From positions 1-54,318 of the forward strand of contig CANIAS010000015.1 of assembly GCA_947465495.1 (NCBI GenBank): 54,318 nt of DNA, given 5' to 3'. The notes under the pieces are model-generated. The model did not search any database and was not told where the DNA came from. It saw only the letters and a program-made list of their open reading frames with translations. Source of the stretch: Candidatus Pollutiaquabacter sp. (GTDB lineage: Bacteria; Bacteroidota; Bacteroidia; AKYH767-A; 2013-40CM-41-45). The translations under genes and the position numbers were made by a program. The first letter of the stretch is position 1; every line of letters begins with the position of its first letter. Shown here one piece after another: positions 34,201 to 42,437 of this stretch.

Positions 34201-35307
34201 ATGGTCATTCAGCGCATTACTCTGATACCGATTCGTATTCCACTGATCGAACCTTTTATAATTTCCTTAGGACCGCTGACGCATGCAGAGAATGTTGTGG
34301 TACGAATGGAATCATCCAATGGAATCATCGGCTGGGGCGAGTGCAGTCCATTCCGCACAATACATGGTGAAACAATCGACACGTGCATGACCATAGGAAC
34401 AGAACTAGCATCGCAGATAATCGGTTGTGTTATAGAAACACCTGAGCAGCTCTTACAAAGCATGGATAAAGCTATTTATGGGAACACAAGTATTAAAAGT
34501 GCATTTGACATCGCATTTCATGACCTGCTTTCACGCCAACAAGAATTGCCCTTGTACCGGTTTTTAGGTGCAACAAGGAAGCGTACCCTGATGACGGATT
34601 ATACTGTGAGTCTGGCCGACATTTCTAAAATGAAAAACGATGCTCTTGACATCGTTGATAAGGGTTTTACCATCATTAAGGTAAAGTTGGGCGGAAATCC
34701 GTTGGAAGATGTGGATCGAATCCGCGCTATTAGAAATGCGGTAGGACCTACCATACCTATCCGAATTGATGCCAACCAGGGCTGGACCTTAGCAGGAGCG
34801 AAACAGGCATTGTCCGGACTCGCGAAAATGAATATTCAATACTGCGAAGAACCACTTTCTCGATGGCAGTATCGGGATTTACCTTCAATTCGAAACAGCA
34901 CTGAAATTCCCATCATGTCGGATGAATCCTGTTTTAATGAATATGATGCTGAAAAATTAGTTGAGCTCCAAGCTTGCGATGCGTTTAACATTAAATTGGG
35001 AAAGTCCTCTGGAATGGTTCGCGCAAATCGTATTGCAAGAATTGCACGAGATCATGCCATAGAATTACAAGTCGGTGGTTTTTTGGAATCGCGGCTTGGG
35101 TTCACAGCGGCAGCGCATTTTACGTGGTCGCTGGATGAAACAGCTCACATTGACTTCGATACGCCATTAATGTTCAGTGCTGATCCGGTGGACGGAGGCA
35201 TTCGTTATGGTAAGCACGGTGAAATCAGTATGGAGGATAGTCCAGGATTGGGGGTTACCTTGAAGGAGAATGCCTACCGAACCGATGACTGTGTGGTAAT
35301 TGTATAA
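34201..35307 (+). CDS. Dipeptide epimerase (L-Ala-D/L-Glu epimerase type), enolase superfamily
   Basis: Epimerises the second residue of dipeptides, classically L-Ala-D-Glu from murein peptides. The 368-aa protein has an N-terminal capping domain and a TIM barrel with K160-V-K162, the metal ligands D190 (DANQGW), E216 (CEEP) and D241 (SDES), and the opposite-face lysine K265 (FNIKLGK). D318-F-D320 near the C-terminus (IDFDTP) matches the DxD that binds the dipeptide amino group in this subgroup, separating it from muconate cycloisomerase and o-succinylbenzoate synthase. It might instead use hydrophobic or cationic dipeptides. Followed 45 bp later by pgk. Confidence 0.87.
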   Translation: MVIQRITLIPIRIPLIEPFIISLGPLTHAENVVVRMESSNGIIGWGECSPFRTIHGETIDTCMTIGTELASQIIGCVIETPEQLLQSMDKAIYGNTSIKSAFDIAFHDLLSRQQELPLYRFLGATRKRTLMTDYTVSLADISKMKNDALDIVDKGFTIIKVKLGGNPLEDVDRIRAIRNAVGPTIPIRIDANQGWTLAGAKQALSGLAKMNIQYCEEPLSRWQYRDLPSIRNSTEIPIMSDESCFNEYDAEKLVELQACDAFNIKLGKSSGMVRANRIARIARDHAIELQVGGFLESRLGFTAAAHFTWSLDETAHIDFDTPLMFSADPVDGGIRYGKHGEISMEDSPGLGVTLKENAYRTDDCVVIV

Positions 35308-35334
35308 GTCTTTCATCATTATTTAAGTGTTGTT

Positions 35335-35342
35335 TATCTTTG
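35335..35342 (+). promoter_or_regulatory. -7 promoter box (TATCTTTG) of pgk
   Basis: Perfect TAnnTTTG match ending 10 nt before the pgk ATG, so pgk is expected to have its own short-leader transcript despite following the epimerase gene. Confidence 0.6.
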
Positions 35343-35352
35343 GCAACGAATT

Positions 35353-36564
35353 ATGAAAACCGTCGACTCGATTAATTTTTCCCAAAAGCGCGCGTTGGTT
35401 CGCGTGGATTTCAATGTTCCACTGGACAAATCTTTTCAGATCACCGATGATAGTCGCATTCGTGCAGCTATATCGACTATTCGGAAAATTCTTTCCGATG
35501 GGGGATCTGTTGTATTGATGAGTCATCTCGGGCGACCGTTGAAAAAATTACTCGAAGATGGATCCGTCGACACCGAGAAATTCTCGTTGCGTCATACGGT
35601 ACAACGAACCTCTGAATTACTGGGTGTGCCCGTGAAATTTACCGATGATTGCGTAAGTGATAAAGCATTTCAACTTTCCGCTGAATTAAAGTCGGGCGAG
35701 GTATTACTACTCGAGAATCTCCGATTTTACAAAGAAGAAGAAAAAGGAGACGCGTTATTTGCTGAAAAATTATCCAAACATGGCAATGTTTATGTAAATG
35801 ATGCATTTGGAACAGCTCACCGCGCACACGCGTCCACGGCAATTATTGCTAGGTATTTTTCGACTGAAAAATGTTTTGGCTACTTGATGGCAGCGGAGCT
35901 GGAGAACGCACGGAAAGTAATGGAGCAGGCCCAACGGCCATTCACAGCAGTAATGGGGGGAGCGAAAGTAAGTGATAAAATTCTTATTATCGAGAACATG
36001 ATTTCTCGGGCCGATAACATCATTATCGGAGGAGGAATGGCCTATACATTTTTTAAAGCGATGGGAGGAAGTATCGGCAATTCGTTGGTAGAGCAGGATA
36101 AACTGGATCTGGCTTTTTCATTGATTCAAAAAGCGAAAGAGAAGGGATGTAATTTATTGTTACCGGTTGACTCAATCCTAGGCGATCGATTTGATAAAGA
36201 CGCTAACACTTCCAACGCAGATAATATGCTAATTCCTGATGGATGGATGGGCTTAGACATTGGCCCGAAAGCTGTTGAGCAATTTTGCAGTGTCATTCGT
36301 CATTCTAAAACCATTCTTTGGAATGGGCCGATGGGAGTTTTTGAAATGGATAAGTTCTCCAACGGCACCCGCTCTGTAGCTCAAGCTATTGCGGATGCAA
36401 CCGCTGATGGTGCATACTCGCTAATCGGGGGAGGTGATTCCGCGGCGGCAGTTAATCAATTCGGCTATGCGGATAAAGTATCCTATGTATCAACCGGTGG
36501 CGGTGCCCTGCTGGAATATTTTGAAGGGAAAGTGTTGCCCGGTGTTGCAGCTATCGGAGAATAA
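35353..36564 (+). CDS. pgk: Phosphoglycerate kinase
   Basis: Glycolytic enzyme converting 1,3-bisphosphoglycerate and ADP to 3-phosphoglycerate and ATP in the cytoplasm. The 403-aa protein starts with [14 protein letters not shown], has SHLGRP (about 56-61), [35 protein letters not shown] and the nucleotide-binding GGGDSAAAV near the C-terminus. Full length, all signature regions present. Convergent with cvpA, 12 bp apart. Confidence 0.98.
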   Translation: MKTVDSINFSQKRALVRVDFNVPLDKSFQITDDSRIRAAISTIRKILSDGGSVVLMSHLGRPLKKLLEDGSVDTEKFSLRHTVQRTSELLGVPVKFTDDCVSDKAFQLSAELKSGEVLLLENLRFYKEEEKGDALFAEKLSKHGNVYVNDAFGTAHRAHASTAIIARYFSTEKCFGYLMAAELENARKVMEQAQRPFTAVMGGAKVSDKILIIENMISRADNIIIGGGMAYTFFKAMGGSIGNSLVEQDKLDLAFSLIQKAKEKGCNLLLPVDSILGDRFDKDANTSNADNMLIPDGWMGLDIGPKAVEQFCSVIRHSKTILWNGPMGVFEMDKFSNGTRSVAQAIADATADGAYSLIGGGDSAAAVNQFGYADKVSYVSTGGGALLEYFEGKVLPGVAAIGE

Positions 36565-36576
36565 AATCTATTCGAC

Positions 36577-37083
36577 TTATTTCAATTCGTGGACCTTTGA
36601 TTCTACATTTTTTAGAACTGGCATAACTGCCGGCCCGGTTTTGAGCAACGGATAATAAAGCGTTGATTCTGCTTTGGTATCGGGATTGATCCAATGGTAT
36701 TTGCTGTCGGCTTTATGAAAAAAGAAAATGAATAAGCTGAGTAGCAGGAAGAATTTGGTACCCCCGAATATTGCTCCGGCCAACTTATTGAAGATTCCTA
36801 ACATCGCTACATTGATTAATCCTTCGAACAGCTTACTTAATAAGATCATCCCAATCCATATAGCCAGAAAAACAATAAACAAGGAAATGTAGTGAATGAA
36901 AGTAGGGCCGGCATCAAATACCTTAGCAATGTGCGGCGCTACTTTTTCGGTCAATGCAAAACCAAAATAGAGTCCGATGAAAAAGGCTCCCAGATTTGCT
37001 ATTTCATAAACAAAACCATGCAAGAAACCACGGACGATTCCAATCAATAGTATGATTGCTAGAAATACGTCGAGCCAGTTCAT
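36577..37083 (-). CDS. CvpA family membrane protein
   Basis: Integral inner-membrane protein of 168 aa with four predicted helices (NWLDVFLAIILLIGIVRG; ANLGAFFIGLYFGFAL; ISLFIVFLAIWIGMIL; LAGAIFGGTKFFLLLSLFIF). The family is named after E. coli CvpA, linked with colicin V production and envelope homeostasis; molecular function is unclear. Start at 37083 lies 4 nt after a TACATTCG box. The C-terminal tail carries no extra domain. Convergent with pgk, divergent from the oxygenase gene. Confidence 0.85.
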   Translation of the reverse strand: MNWLDVFLAIILLIGIVRGFLHGFVYEIANLGAFFIGLYFGFALTEKVAPHIAKVFDAGPTFIHYISLFIVFLAIWIGMILLSKLFEGLINVAMLGIFNKLAGAIFGGTKFFLLLSLFIFFFHKADSKYHWINPDTKAESTLYYPLLKTGPAVMPVLKNVESKVHELK

Positions 37084-37087
37084 GGTA

Positions 37088-37095
37088 CGAATGTA
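37088..37095 (-). promoter_or_regulatory. -7 promoter box (TACATTCG) of the cvpA gene
   Basis: TAnnTTCG variant ending 4 nt before the start codon at 37083; predicts a leaderless mRNA. Confidence 0.5.
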
Positions 37096-37183
37096 TATTT
37101 TTCAATCCGTCATTTTTCGAGGCATTCATTTCCTTTTTACACGACGATTGGTTAATCCGCTTCCATGCAGTGATTGAAATATG

Positions 37184-37191
37184 TAGCTTTG
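37184..37191 (+). promoter_or_regulatory. -7 promoter box (TAGCTTTG) of the oxygenase gene
   Basis: Perfect TAnnTTTG match ending 5 nt before the ATG at 37197. This and the family alignment decide the start against the longer open frame from 37056. Confidence 0.6.
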
Positions 37192-37196
37192 AAAGA

Positions 37197-38192
37197 ATGA
37201 ATCAACCCCAACTTCCAATAATTGACATTCGGCCTTTTCTGGTGAATGGAAATTCAACACAAAAAAAAGACATCGCTCATCAGTTGCACCAAGCATGCTG
37301 CGAGTTCGGCGCTTTTTATTTATCGGGACATGGCATCAACAATCGAGACGTACTGGAGCGCATGCGCCAGTTTTTTTCAATGTCCACTGCCGATAAGGAG
37401 TCCATTGCTATCCGAAAAGGAGGATTTACTCGTGGTTATATCGGAATGGGTGCCGAAAGCGGTTCGGATGCCTTGGAAGTAAAGGAGGCTTTCTCTTATG
37501 GTTATCCATGGAAGCCAGGAGTTGTGCCGGAGAATTCATTACAAGGCGAAAATGTATGGCCGGATGCGGGTCAATTGCCGATCGGTTGGCAAGTGGCGAT
37601 GGAAGATTGCTATCAACAATTTATCAATGTTGCGGTTGGATTGACAAAAGCGTTCTCCATCAGCTATGGCAAAGAGGAAGAATATCTCGGAAGTTATTGT
37701 GAAGGCGGTGAGACCATCTCGTTGATGCGACTCTTTCATTACTTTCCGTATCGTGAAGCGGATCAGCATTTTCCACTGCGACAAGATCGCATCGGATCCA
37801 GCGCTCACACAGATTGGGGATTCTTGACACTCATTTTGCAGGAAGATGGCGTTACCGGATTGCAACTCGATAAAGACGGACAATGGATGGATGTGCCACC
37901 AATGTCGGATACATTAATGGTCAACTGTGGCGATTATTTTTCCTTGTTGACTGGAGGGAAATACCTGTCGCCGTTGCATCGAGTCATCTCGGAAGGCAAA
38001 GAGCGGATGTCTGCTGTTTTATTCTATTATCCGGCATTCGATGCTAAAATTCCTATGTTGGGGAACCAGACATATAGCCTGTTTAAAAATCAAGTTGTGG
38101 CAGGAGGAGAAATAGACGCAACTACGATTGTCGATAAAGCCTTTGGAGAATACATCCGCGAGAAGTGGGAGCAGGTGCAGCGTAAGGATTGA
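37197..38192 (+). CDS. Isopenicillin N synthase-like 2-oxoglutarate/Fe(II) oxygenase
   Basis: Predicted soluble iron oxygenase, 331 aa. The N-terminal DIOX_N region begins LPIIDIRPFL and includes GAFYLSGHGI. The 2OG-FeII core has the iron ligands H204-T-D206 (SSAHTDWG) and H261 (SPLHRVI), plus R270-M-S272, the R-x-S that binds the 2-oxoacid carboxylate. All catalytic residues are intact. The family spans IPNS, ethylene-forming enzyme, flavonoid and amino-acid hydroxylases, so the substrate cannot be told. Convergent with DUF3050 27 bp away. No biosynthetic cluster (NRPS, PKS) surrounds it. Confidence 0.9.
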   Translation: MNQPQLPIIDIRPFLVNGNSTQKKDIAHQLHQACCEFGAFYLSGHGINNRDVLERMRQFFSMSTADKESIAIRKGGFTRGYIGMGAESGSDALEVKEAFSYGYPWKPGVVPENSLQGENVWPDAGQLPIGWQVAMEDCYQQFINVAVGLTKAFSISYGKEEEYLGSYCEGGETISLMRLFHYFPYREADQHFPLRQDRIGSSAHTDWGFLTLILQEDGVTGLQLDKDGQWMDVPPMSDTLMVNCGDYFSLLTGGKYLSPLHRVISEGKERMSAVLFYYPAFDAKIPMLGNQTYSLFKNQVVAGGEIDATTIVDKAFGEYIREKWEQVQRKD

Positions 38193-38219
38193 TGTTGCCA
38201 GCGCCTTATCGCAATTATT

Positions 38220-38990
38220 TTAGTGGACAGATTTCAGAATTCCATCCCATAAAGTGGCGCGCGATTGTAGCGCTTCGATTACTTCTACTTCGCATTCTTT
38301 CCATTTCTGTTCATCGTCACCACATAATTCTTGCGTCATAGCCAGGGCTAGTTCACTGTGATGGCCTCCGTCAACTTCGATGTGACGTTCCACGTAATAT
38401 TGTAGGATGTCGACTTTATCAGGGAACTGTTGTTTTAGTTCTTTAATCAGTTGCAAGAACATATCCGGAATAAGGTCTTCACGCCCGAACGTAAATACAG
38501 CAGCGATGACGTGTACCTTGTTGGTACCAATAACTCTAAAGGTGTTTGCTACGAATGTAGCTGCTTCAACGGGAACTGCTATTGTGCGTAAAGCCTCTTC
38601 TACGGAAACTCCAGCTTTTATCTTTTGAATGAATTCCTGCATGATGGCGCTATTGCAACCTGCTTGCTTCATGGCTAACAAGTACAATTCAAAGTGACTA
38701 ACCCTTTTTCCGGATTGATCCACATCACTTTCTTCGCCGGCTACAATTTCGTTGATAAGGTAGCGAGTATTTGCACTACCAACCGGCAACCAGGGTACGT
38801 CGATGCAAGTCAGATTTCGTTGCAAGGATTTTAGCAAAGACATGAAATCCCACACAGCAAAGACATGATGCTCCATGAAGCTTTGCAAGTCCTTCAATGA
38901 TTTCATAGAAGCGTAAACCGGATGCTGAATCAGTCGGTCCCGGAAGGGCGCAATAGCGGCGCGGAAATTTTCAATACGTAACGAGTTCAT
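38220..38990 (-). CDS. DUF3050 protein, heme-oxygenase-like fold
   Basis: Function unknown. The all-helical 256-aa protein matches DUF3050: [20 protein letters not shown] near the N-terminus, [37 protein letters not shown] and [18 protein letters not shown]. The recurring acidic and histidine residues ([17 protein letters not shown]) could bind a di-iron or other metal centre, as in the heme-oxygenase-like oxidase group; this is inference. An in-frame ATG at 39053 would add 21 residues, but the family begins near MNSLRIENF, so 38990 was chosen. Confidence 0.78.
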   Translation of the reverse strand: MNSLRIENFRAAIAPFRDRLIQHPVYASMKSLKDLQSFMEHHVFAVWDFMSLLKSLQRNLTCIDVPWLPVGSANTRYLINEIVAGEESDVDQSGKRVSHFELYLLAMKQAGCNSAIMQEFIQKIKAGVSVEEALRTIAVPVEAATFVANTFRVIGTNKVHVIAAVFTFGREDLIPDMFLQLIKELKQQFPDKVDILQYYVERHIEVDGGHHSELALAMTQELCGDDEQKWKECEVEVIEALQSRATLWDGILKSVH

Positions 38991-39108
38991 ATCCTGCGAT
39001 AACAAATTGGTAGTGGAATAGTTTCGTGAAGTGTTACCAGCTTCGCTGTTCAACCTATCAACCGTGTGAAGTCAAATTACTTTTGACGCACTTAACGTTG
39101 CTGTAAGT

Positions 39109-39855
39109 TTAAGCCATCCCTCGCTGTTTCTTGATAGTTTCGTAGGCCTCGTTGATTTTACGGAATTTTTCTTGCGCATCTTGTTGGTATTCTGGGCCAA
39201 GGTGATGCACTTTATCGGGATGATATTTCATCGCCATTTTACGATAGGCCTTTTTAACCTCTTCGTGACTAACGGAAGGGTCTATTTCTAGAATTTTATA
39301 AGCGTAATTAGCATCCTGAACAAACATCGCGCGGAGGCTGATGAAATCCTTATCACTGATTCCAATCAAAGTCGCTATTTGTTGCAGAACAATAAGTTCT
39401 TCCCGACTCACTTCGCCGTCACTATTGGCGAGTCCGAAAAGCAGGTGCAATAATTGCAAGCGTGAGGCATGGTCGATGTTGCCACGAACTTGTTGACACA
39501 CTGCTCCGATTTGAATTTCCTGTTTAAGAATTTCTCTGAACAACAGCATCCGCTCCCGCGTGTGGGCTTCACCAAAAGTGCGGTTGAAGAACGCTCGGAT
39601 AAATTCCAACTCTGATTTCAGCAGTTTCTGATCAGCCTTCATCACTGCTGCACACAATACCATCAAGGCTGCGCTGAAATCATTGGGTAAAACATCCGGA
39701 CGGTTCCATCCTCCAGAACTGCTGCCCGTTTCCGGACGGTAGTTTTTGCCAGCTTCTTCCGTCACAGAACCCAAGGCAAATCCAATAATGCCTCCAATTG
39801 GTCCGCCAACGGCCCATCCCAAACCTCCAAAAATCCACTTACTCCACTTCGACAT
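39109..39855 (-). CDS. TerB-domain co-chaperone with C-terminal J domain (DjlA-like)
   Basis: Likely DnaK co-chaperone at the inner membrane, 248 aa. A glycine-rich hydrophobic segment (GGLGWAVGGPIGGIIGFALGS, about 10-30) looks like a glycine zipper or membrane anchor. Residues ~55-165 form a TerB-like helical domain (DFSAALMVLCAAVMKAD; LLFGLANSDGEVSREE), and the C-terminus is a J domain with the HPD tripeptide (MKYHPDKV) that stimulates DnaK. The order anchor-TerB-J is that of DjlA. Substrate unknown. It has its own -7 box 17 nt upstream. Confidence 0.9.
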   Translation of the reverse strand: MSKWSKWIFGGLGWAVGGPIGGIIGFALGSVTEEAGKNYRPETGSSSGGWNRPDVLPNDFSAALMVLCAAVMKADQKLLKSELEFIRAFFNRTFGEAHTRERMLLFREILKQEIQIGAVCQQVRGNIDHASRLQLLHLLFGLANSDGEVSREELIVLQQIATLIGISDKDFISLRAMFVQDANYAYKILEIDPSVSHEEVKKAYRKMAMKYHPDKVHHLGPEYQQDAQEKFRKINEAYETIKKQRGMA

Positions 39856-39872
39856 GTTCTTTGTTTATTTCG

Positions 39873-39880
39873 CAAAATTA
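39873..39880 (-). promoter_or_regulatory. -7 promoter box (TAATTTTG) of the TerB-DnaJ gene
   Basis: Perfect TAnnTTTG match ending 17 nt before the start codon at 39855. Confidence 0.55.
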
Positions 39881-39904
39881 TGAAATCAATGCTTGCCTAA
39901 GAGT

Positions 39905-40273
39905 ATGTACCTTTACCGCCCTATGGAAGCGGCAGATCTTCAAGTATTAAAGGAAAAATGGCAATCCCTGGTTACTTCCTTAGCACAAAGGTTTGACGAA
40001 GAACCAGACTTACAAACCATCATCTTTCTGATCGGTGTTCGTGAACTGGGGAAAGGTCCGCTGAAGTATTCCAAAGACGAAAAACAAGATCTGATGCACA
40101 TCGCAGTATGCAGATTGTTAAGTCGTTACGGCTATTACGAGCTGGAGGGAGTCGACGAAGAAGGGTGGCCCCATTGGAAGCTGGTAAAGAATTTACCACC
40201 ATTGACACTCAAGGAGCAAGACTTGTTATTGAAGCAAGCCGTGCTAACGTATTGGGAAGAAGAAAACCTGTAA
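39905..40273 (+). CDS. Conserved hypothetical protein, 122 aa
   Basis: I recognise no named domain. The soluble acidic 122-aa protein (from MYLYRPMEAADLQVLKEKW) is all-helical in outline, with a conserved-looking core RELGKGPLKYSKDEKQDLMH and a WPHWKLVKNLPPLT turn before the last helix. Proteins like this are found across Bacteroidota next to housekeeping genes. A TTG at 39893 is an alternative start. It is convergent with the small lipoprotein, with 4 bp between stops. Confidence 0.7.
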   Translation: MYLYRPMEAADLQVLKEKWQSLVTSLAQRFDEEPDLQTIIFLIGVRELGKGPLKYSKDEKQDLMHIAVCRLLSRYGYYELEGVDEEGWPHWKLVKNLPPLTLKEQDLLLKQAVLTYWEEENL

Positions 40274-40277
40274 TTAC

Positions 40278-40646
40278 TTAGAAAGTGACCGATTGAAACA
40301 CGGTTTTGTGTTCCTCCAGGCGTACAAAACCACGAGCGGTATCGGCGTTCTTGTAGGCCTCCAAATTCAGAAAAGCTTCCAAAGCAAACTCAAATTCAGC
40401 CTTTCCAGCCGCATCGGTAGTCAGTGTTTCACGAATTTGAGCCACATTGCCGGTGGTCTCATTCACGGCAGTATCCTGCCAAAGGATGACGGTGGCTCCT
40501 TGTACCGGACGACCTAAAGAATCATTGACCGTAATAACAGCCTGTGTAGGTCCATCTTTCTTGCATCCCGAAAACCCAGTTTGGATCAGGATAAAAGAGA
40601 GGATAAATAAACCGGAGACCTGGATGAATCGTTTTTCCTTCTTCAT
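40278..40646 (-). CDS. Small lipoprotein with carboxypeptidase regulatory-like domain
   Basis: Predicted lipoprotein of 122 aa. The leader MKKEKRFIQVSGLFILSFILIQTGFSGC ends in a lipobox with Cys28. The mature part (ITVNDSLGRPVQGATVILWQD ... TTDAAGKAEFEF) is a single Ig-like carboxypeptidase-regulatory/CnaB-type beta-sandwich with a final strand KTVFQSVTF. Such domains are structural and surface exposed. The ATG at 40646 begins the signal; the frame is open to 40694. Divergent from the cyclophilin gene, 51 bp apart. Confidence 0.8.
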   Translation of the reverse strand: MKKEKRFIQVSGLFILSFILIQTGFSGCKKDGPTQAVITVNDSLGRPVQGATVILWQDTAVNETTGNVAQIRETLTTDAAGKAEFEFALEAFLNLEAYKNADTARGFVRLEEHKTVFQSVTF

Positions 40647-40697
40647 TCGTTTTGGTAAGTTTGCTGTTCCTGAGTAAGTATACAAAAATAACACAAG

Positions 40698-41381
40698 ATG
40701 AAGACGTTAGCAACCTTATCCATCGCGTTTTTAACGCTTATTCCATGCTTTTCTTTTGCAGAAGCAGGGAAAGTAGCCAAATCCAAGGTACCTGTCGATA
40801 CCCTTGTCATCATCTCCACGGATCTTGGCGACATGAAAGTTCGGTTATACAAAGAGACGCCGCTGCATCGCAGCAATTTTATTCATCTCGTAGACTCGGG
40901 ATTTTATGACAGTTTGCTCTTTCACCGTGTCATTCGGAATTTCATGATTCAAGGCGGTGATCCGCAATCTAAAAATGCTCCTGCGGGAGTCATGTTAGGG
41001 AACGGAGATGTTGGCTACACGATTCCTGCAGAATTCAGGGATACTATTTATCACAAGAAAGGTGCGCTTTGTGCAGCACGCACAGAGAATCCCGCAAAGG
41101 CTTCCAGTGGCTGTCAATTTTATATTGTACAAGGACAGGTTTTCACCACGGAACAATTTAGCATGATTGAGTCTCAGCGTGGGATGAAACTTTCCGATAA
41201 GCAGAAACAACTTTATTCCACCGTTGGTGGTTCTCCATGGCTCGATGGTGCATACACGGTCTATGGTGAAGTCATTGAAGGAATGGAAGTCATTGATAAA
41301 ATCGCGGCTGTTCAAACGGCGCCCGGTGATCGTCCGGTAACCGATGTTCATATGTATATGCGCATCGAACTTGTTTATTGA
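40698..41381 (+). CDS. Exported cyclophilin-type peptidyl-prolyl isomerase
   Basis: Periplasmic protein-folding enzyme accelerating proline isomerisation, 227 aa. A signal peptide (MKTLATLSIAFLTLIPCFSFAEAG) precedes the cyclophilin fold: GDMKVRLYKETPLHRSNFIHL, FHRVIRNFMIQGGDPQ with the active-site FHR and QGGD residues, GALCAARTENPAKASSGCQFYI, and GGSPWLDGAYTVYGEVIEGMEVID. It has the Bacteroidota-type insertion between FTTEQF and STVGG. Followed 22 bp later by pheS, so the two may share a transcript. Confidence 0.95.
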   Translation: MKTLATLSIAFLTLIPCFSFAEAGKVAKSKVPVDTLVIISTDLGDMKVRLYKETPLHRSNFIHLVDSGFYDSLLFHRVIRNFMIQGGDPQSKNAPAGVMLGNGDVGYTIPAEFRDTIYHKKGALCAARTENPAKASSGCQFYIVQGQVFTTEQFSMIESQRGMKLSDKQKQLYSTVGGSPWLDGAYTVYGEVIEGMEVIDKIAAVQTAPGDRPVTDVHMYMRIELVY

Positions 41382-41403
41382 TTGAATTTATTGTCTCAAC
41401 CGT

Positions 41404-42432
41404 ATGTCAACACTGCAGGATCATTTAACCGAAGTCGAAGGATACATCGCCACTACCAAAGAGGAGGTGGAGAGTTTTCGATTGAAATATCTCAGTAAGA
41501 AAGGCATACTCGCCGACCTCTTCGCGGAGATGAAGAACATTGCTCCCGATCAGCGTAAGGAGTATGGGCAGCAGGTGAATGAGTTGAAAGTGAAAGTTGA
41601 GGAAAAGCTGACCTCATTTCAGTCCATCTTAGAAGCCGCGGAAGATGTTGCAGCTGGTGGTCCAGTTGATTTAACCTTGCCAGCCGCTCCAATGCCCATC
41701 GGCTCTCGTCATCCAATCACACTTATTCGTAATCGCATTATCAGCATTTTTACCCGCATTGGATTTACGGTTTCGGACGGTCCGGAGATTGAAGACGATT
41801 GGCATAATTTCACGGCTTTGAATTTTCCCGAAAACCATCCTGCTCGTGATATGCAGGATACCTTTTTCATTGAAATGAAAAGTGGCAGCCAATCAGTAGC
41901 GTTGCGTACGCATACCTCTTCCGTGCAGGTGCGTGTCATGGAAACGACCAAACCACCCATCCGTTCGTTGATGCCTGGACGTGTATTTCGTAACGAAGCG
42001 ATTTCTGCACGAGCTCATTGTTTTTTCCACCAAGTTGAAGGACTATACATCGATGAAGGCGTCACTTTCGCAGACATGAAACAGACGCTGCTCTATTTTT
42101 CCCGCGAAATGTTCGGAGCAGAAACACAGATTCGTTTGCGTCCTTCGTATTTCCCTTTCACCGAACCTTCCGCTGAGATGGACGTCACGTGTGAAATCTG
42201 CAAAGGCAAGGGATGCAATGTATGCAAGTACACCGGATGGCTTGAAATCATGGGTTGTGGAATGGTTGATCCTAATGTATTGCGCAATTGCGGCATCGAT
42301 CCAGACAAGTATTCCGGATTTGCATTTGGCATGGGGATCGAGCGAATCGCTATGCTTAAATACGGAGTAAAAGATTTACGGTTGTTTTCAGAAAACGATG
42401 TCCGGTTTCTGCGGCAGTTCGCCGCTGAGTGA
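41404..42432 (+). CDS. pheS: Phenylalanyl-tRNA synthetase alpha subunit
   Basis: Catalytic subunit of the alpha2-beta2 class II synthetase charging tRNA-Phe. The 342-aa protein has an N-terminal coiled coil (about 1-80), motif 1 near 100-150 (PENHPARDMQDTFF), motif 2 RVFRNEAISARAHCFFHQ near 195-213, and motif 3 GMGIERIAML near the C-terminus. A Cys-rich insert CEICKGKGCNVC, four cysteines spaced for zinc, sits between motifs 2 and 3; I recall the same insert in other Bacteroidota PheS. The beta-subunit gene pheT is not adjacent, which is normal in this phylum. Confidence 0.97.
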   Translation: MSTLQDHLTEVEGYIATTKEEVESFRLKYLSKKGILADLFAEMKNIAPDQRKEYGQQVNELKVKVEEKLTSFQSILEAAEDVAAGGPVDLTLPAAPMPIGSRHPITLIRNRIISIFTRIGFTVSDGPEIEDDWHNFTALNFPENHPARDMQDTFFIEMKSGSQSVALRTHTSSVQVRVMETTKPPIRSLMPGRVFRNEAISARAHCFFHQVEGLYIDEGVTFADMKQTLLYFSREMFGAETQIRLRPSYFPFTEPSAEMDVTCEICKGKGCNVCKYTGWLEIMGCGMVDPNVLRNCGIDPDKYSGFAFGMGIERIAMLKYGVKDLRLFSENDVRFLRQFAAE

Positions 42433-42437
42433 ACCAA

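Noticed and set aside
37056-37196. 47-residue N-terminal extension of the oxygenase
   Set aside because: Family proteins begin at the LPIIDI segment and a -7 box sits 5 nt before the ATG at 37197.
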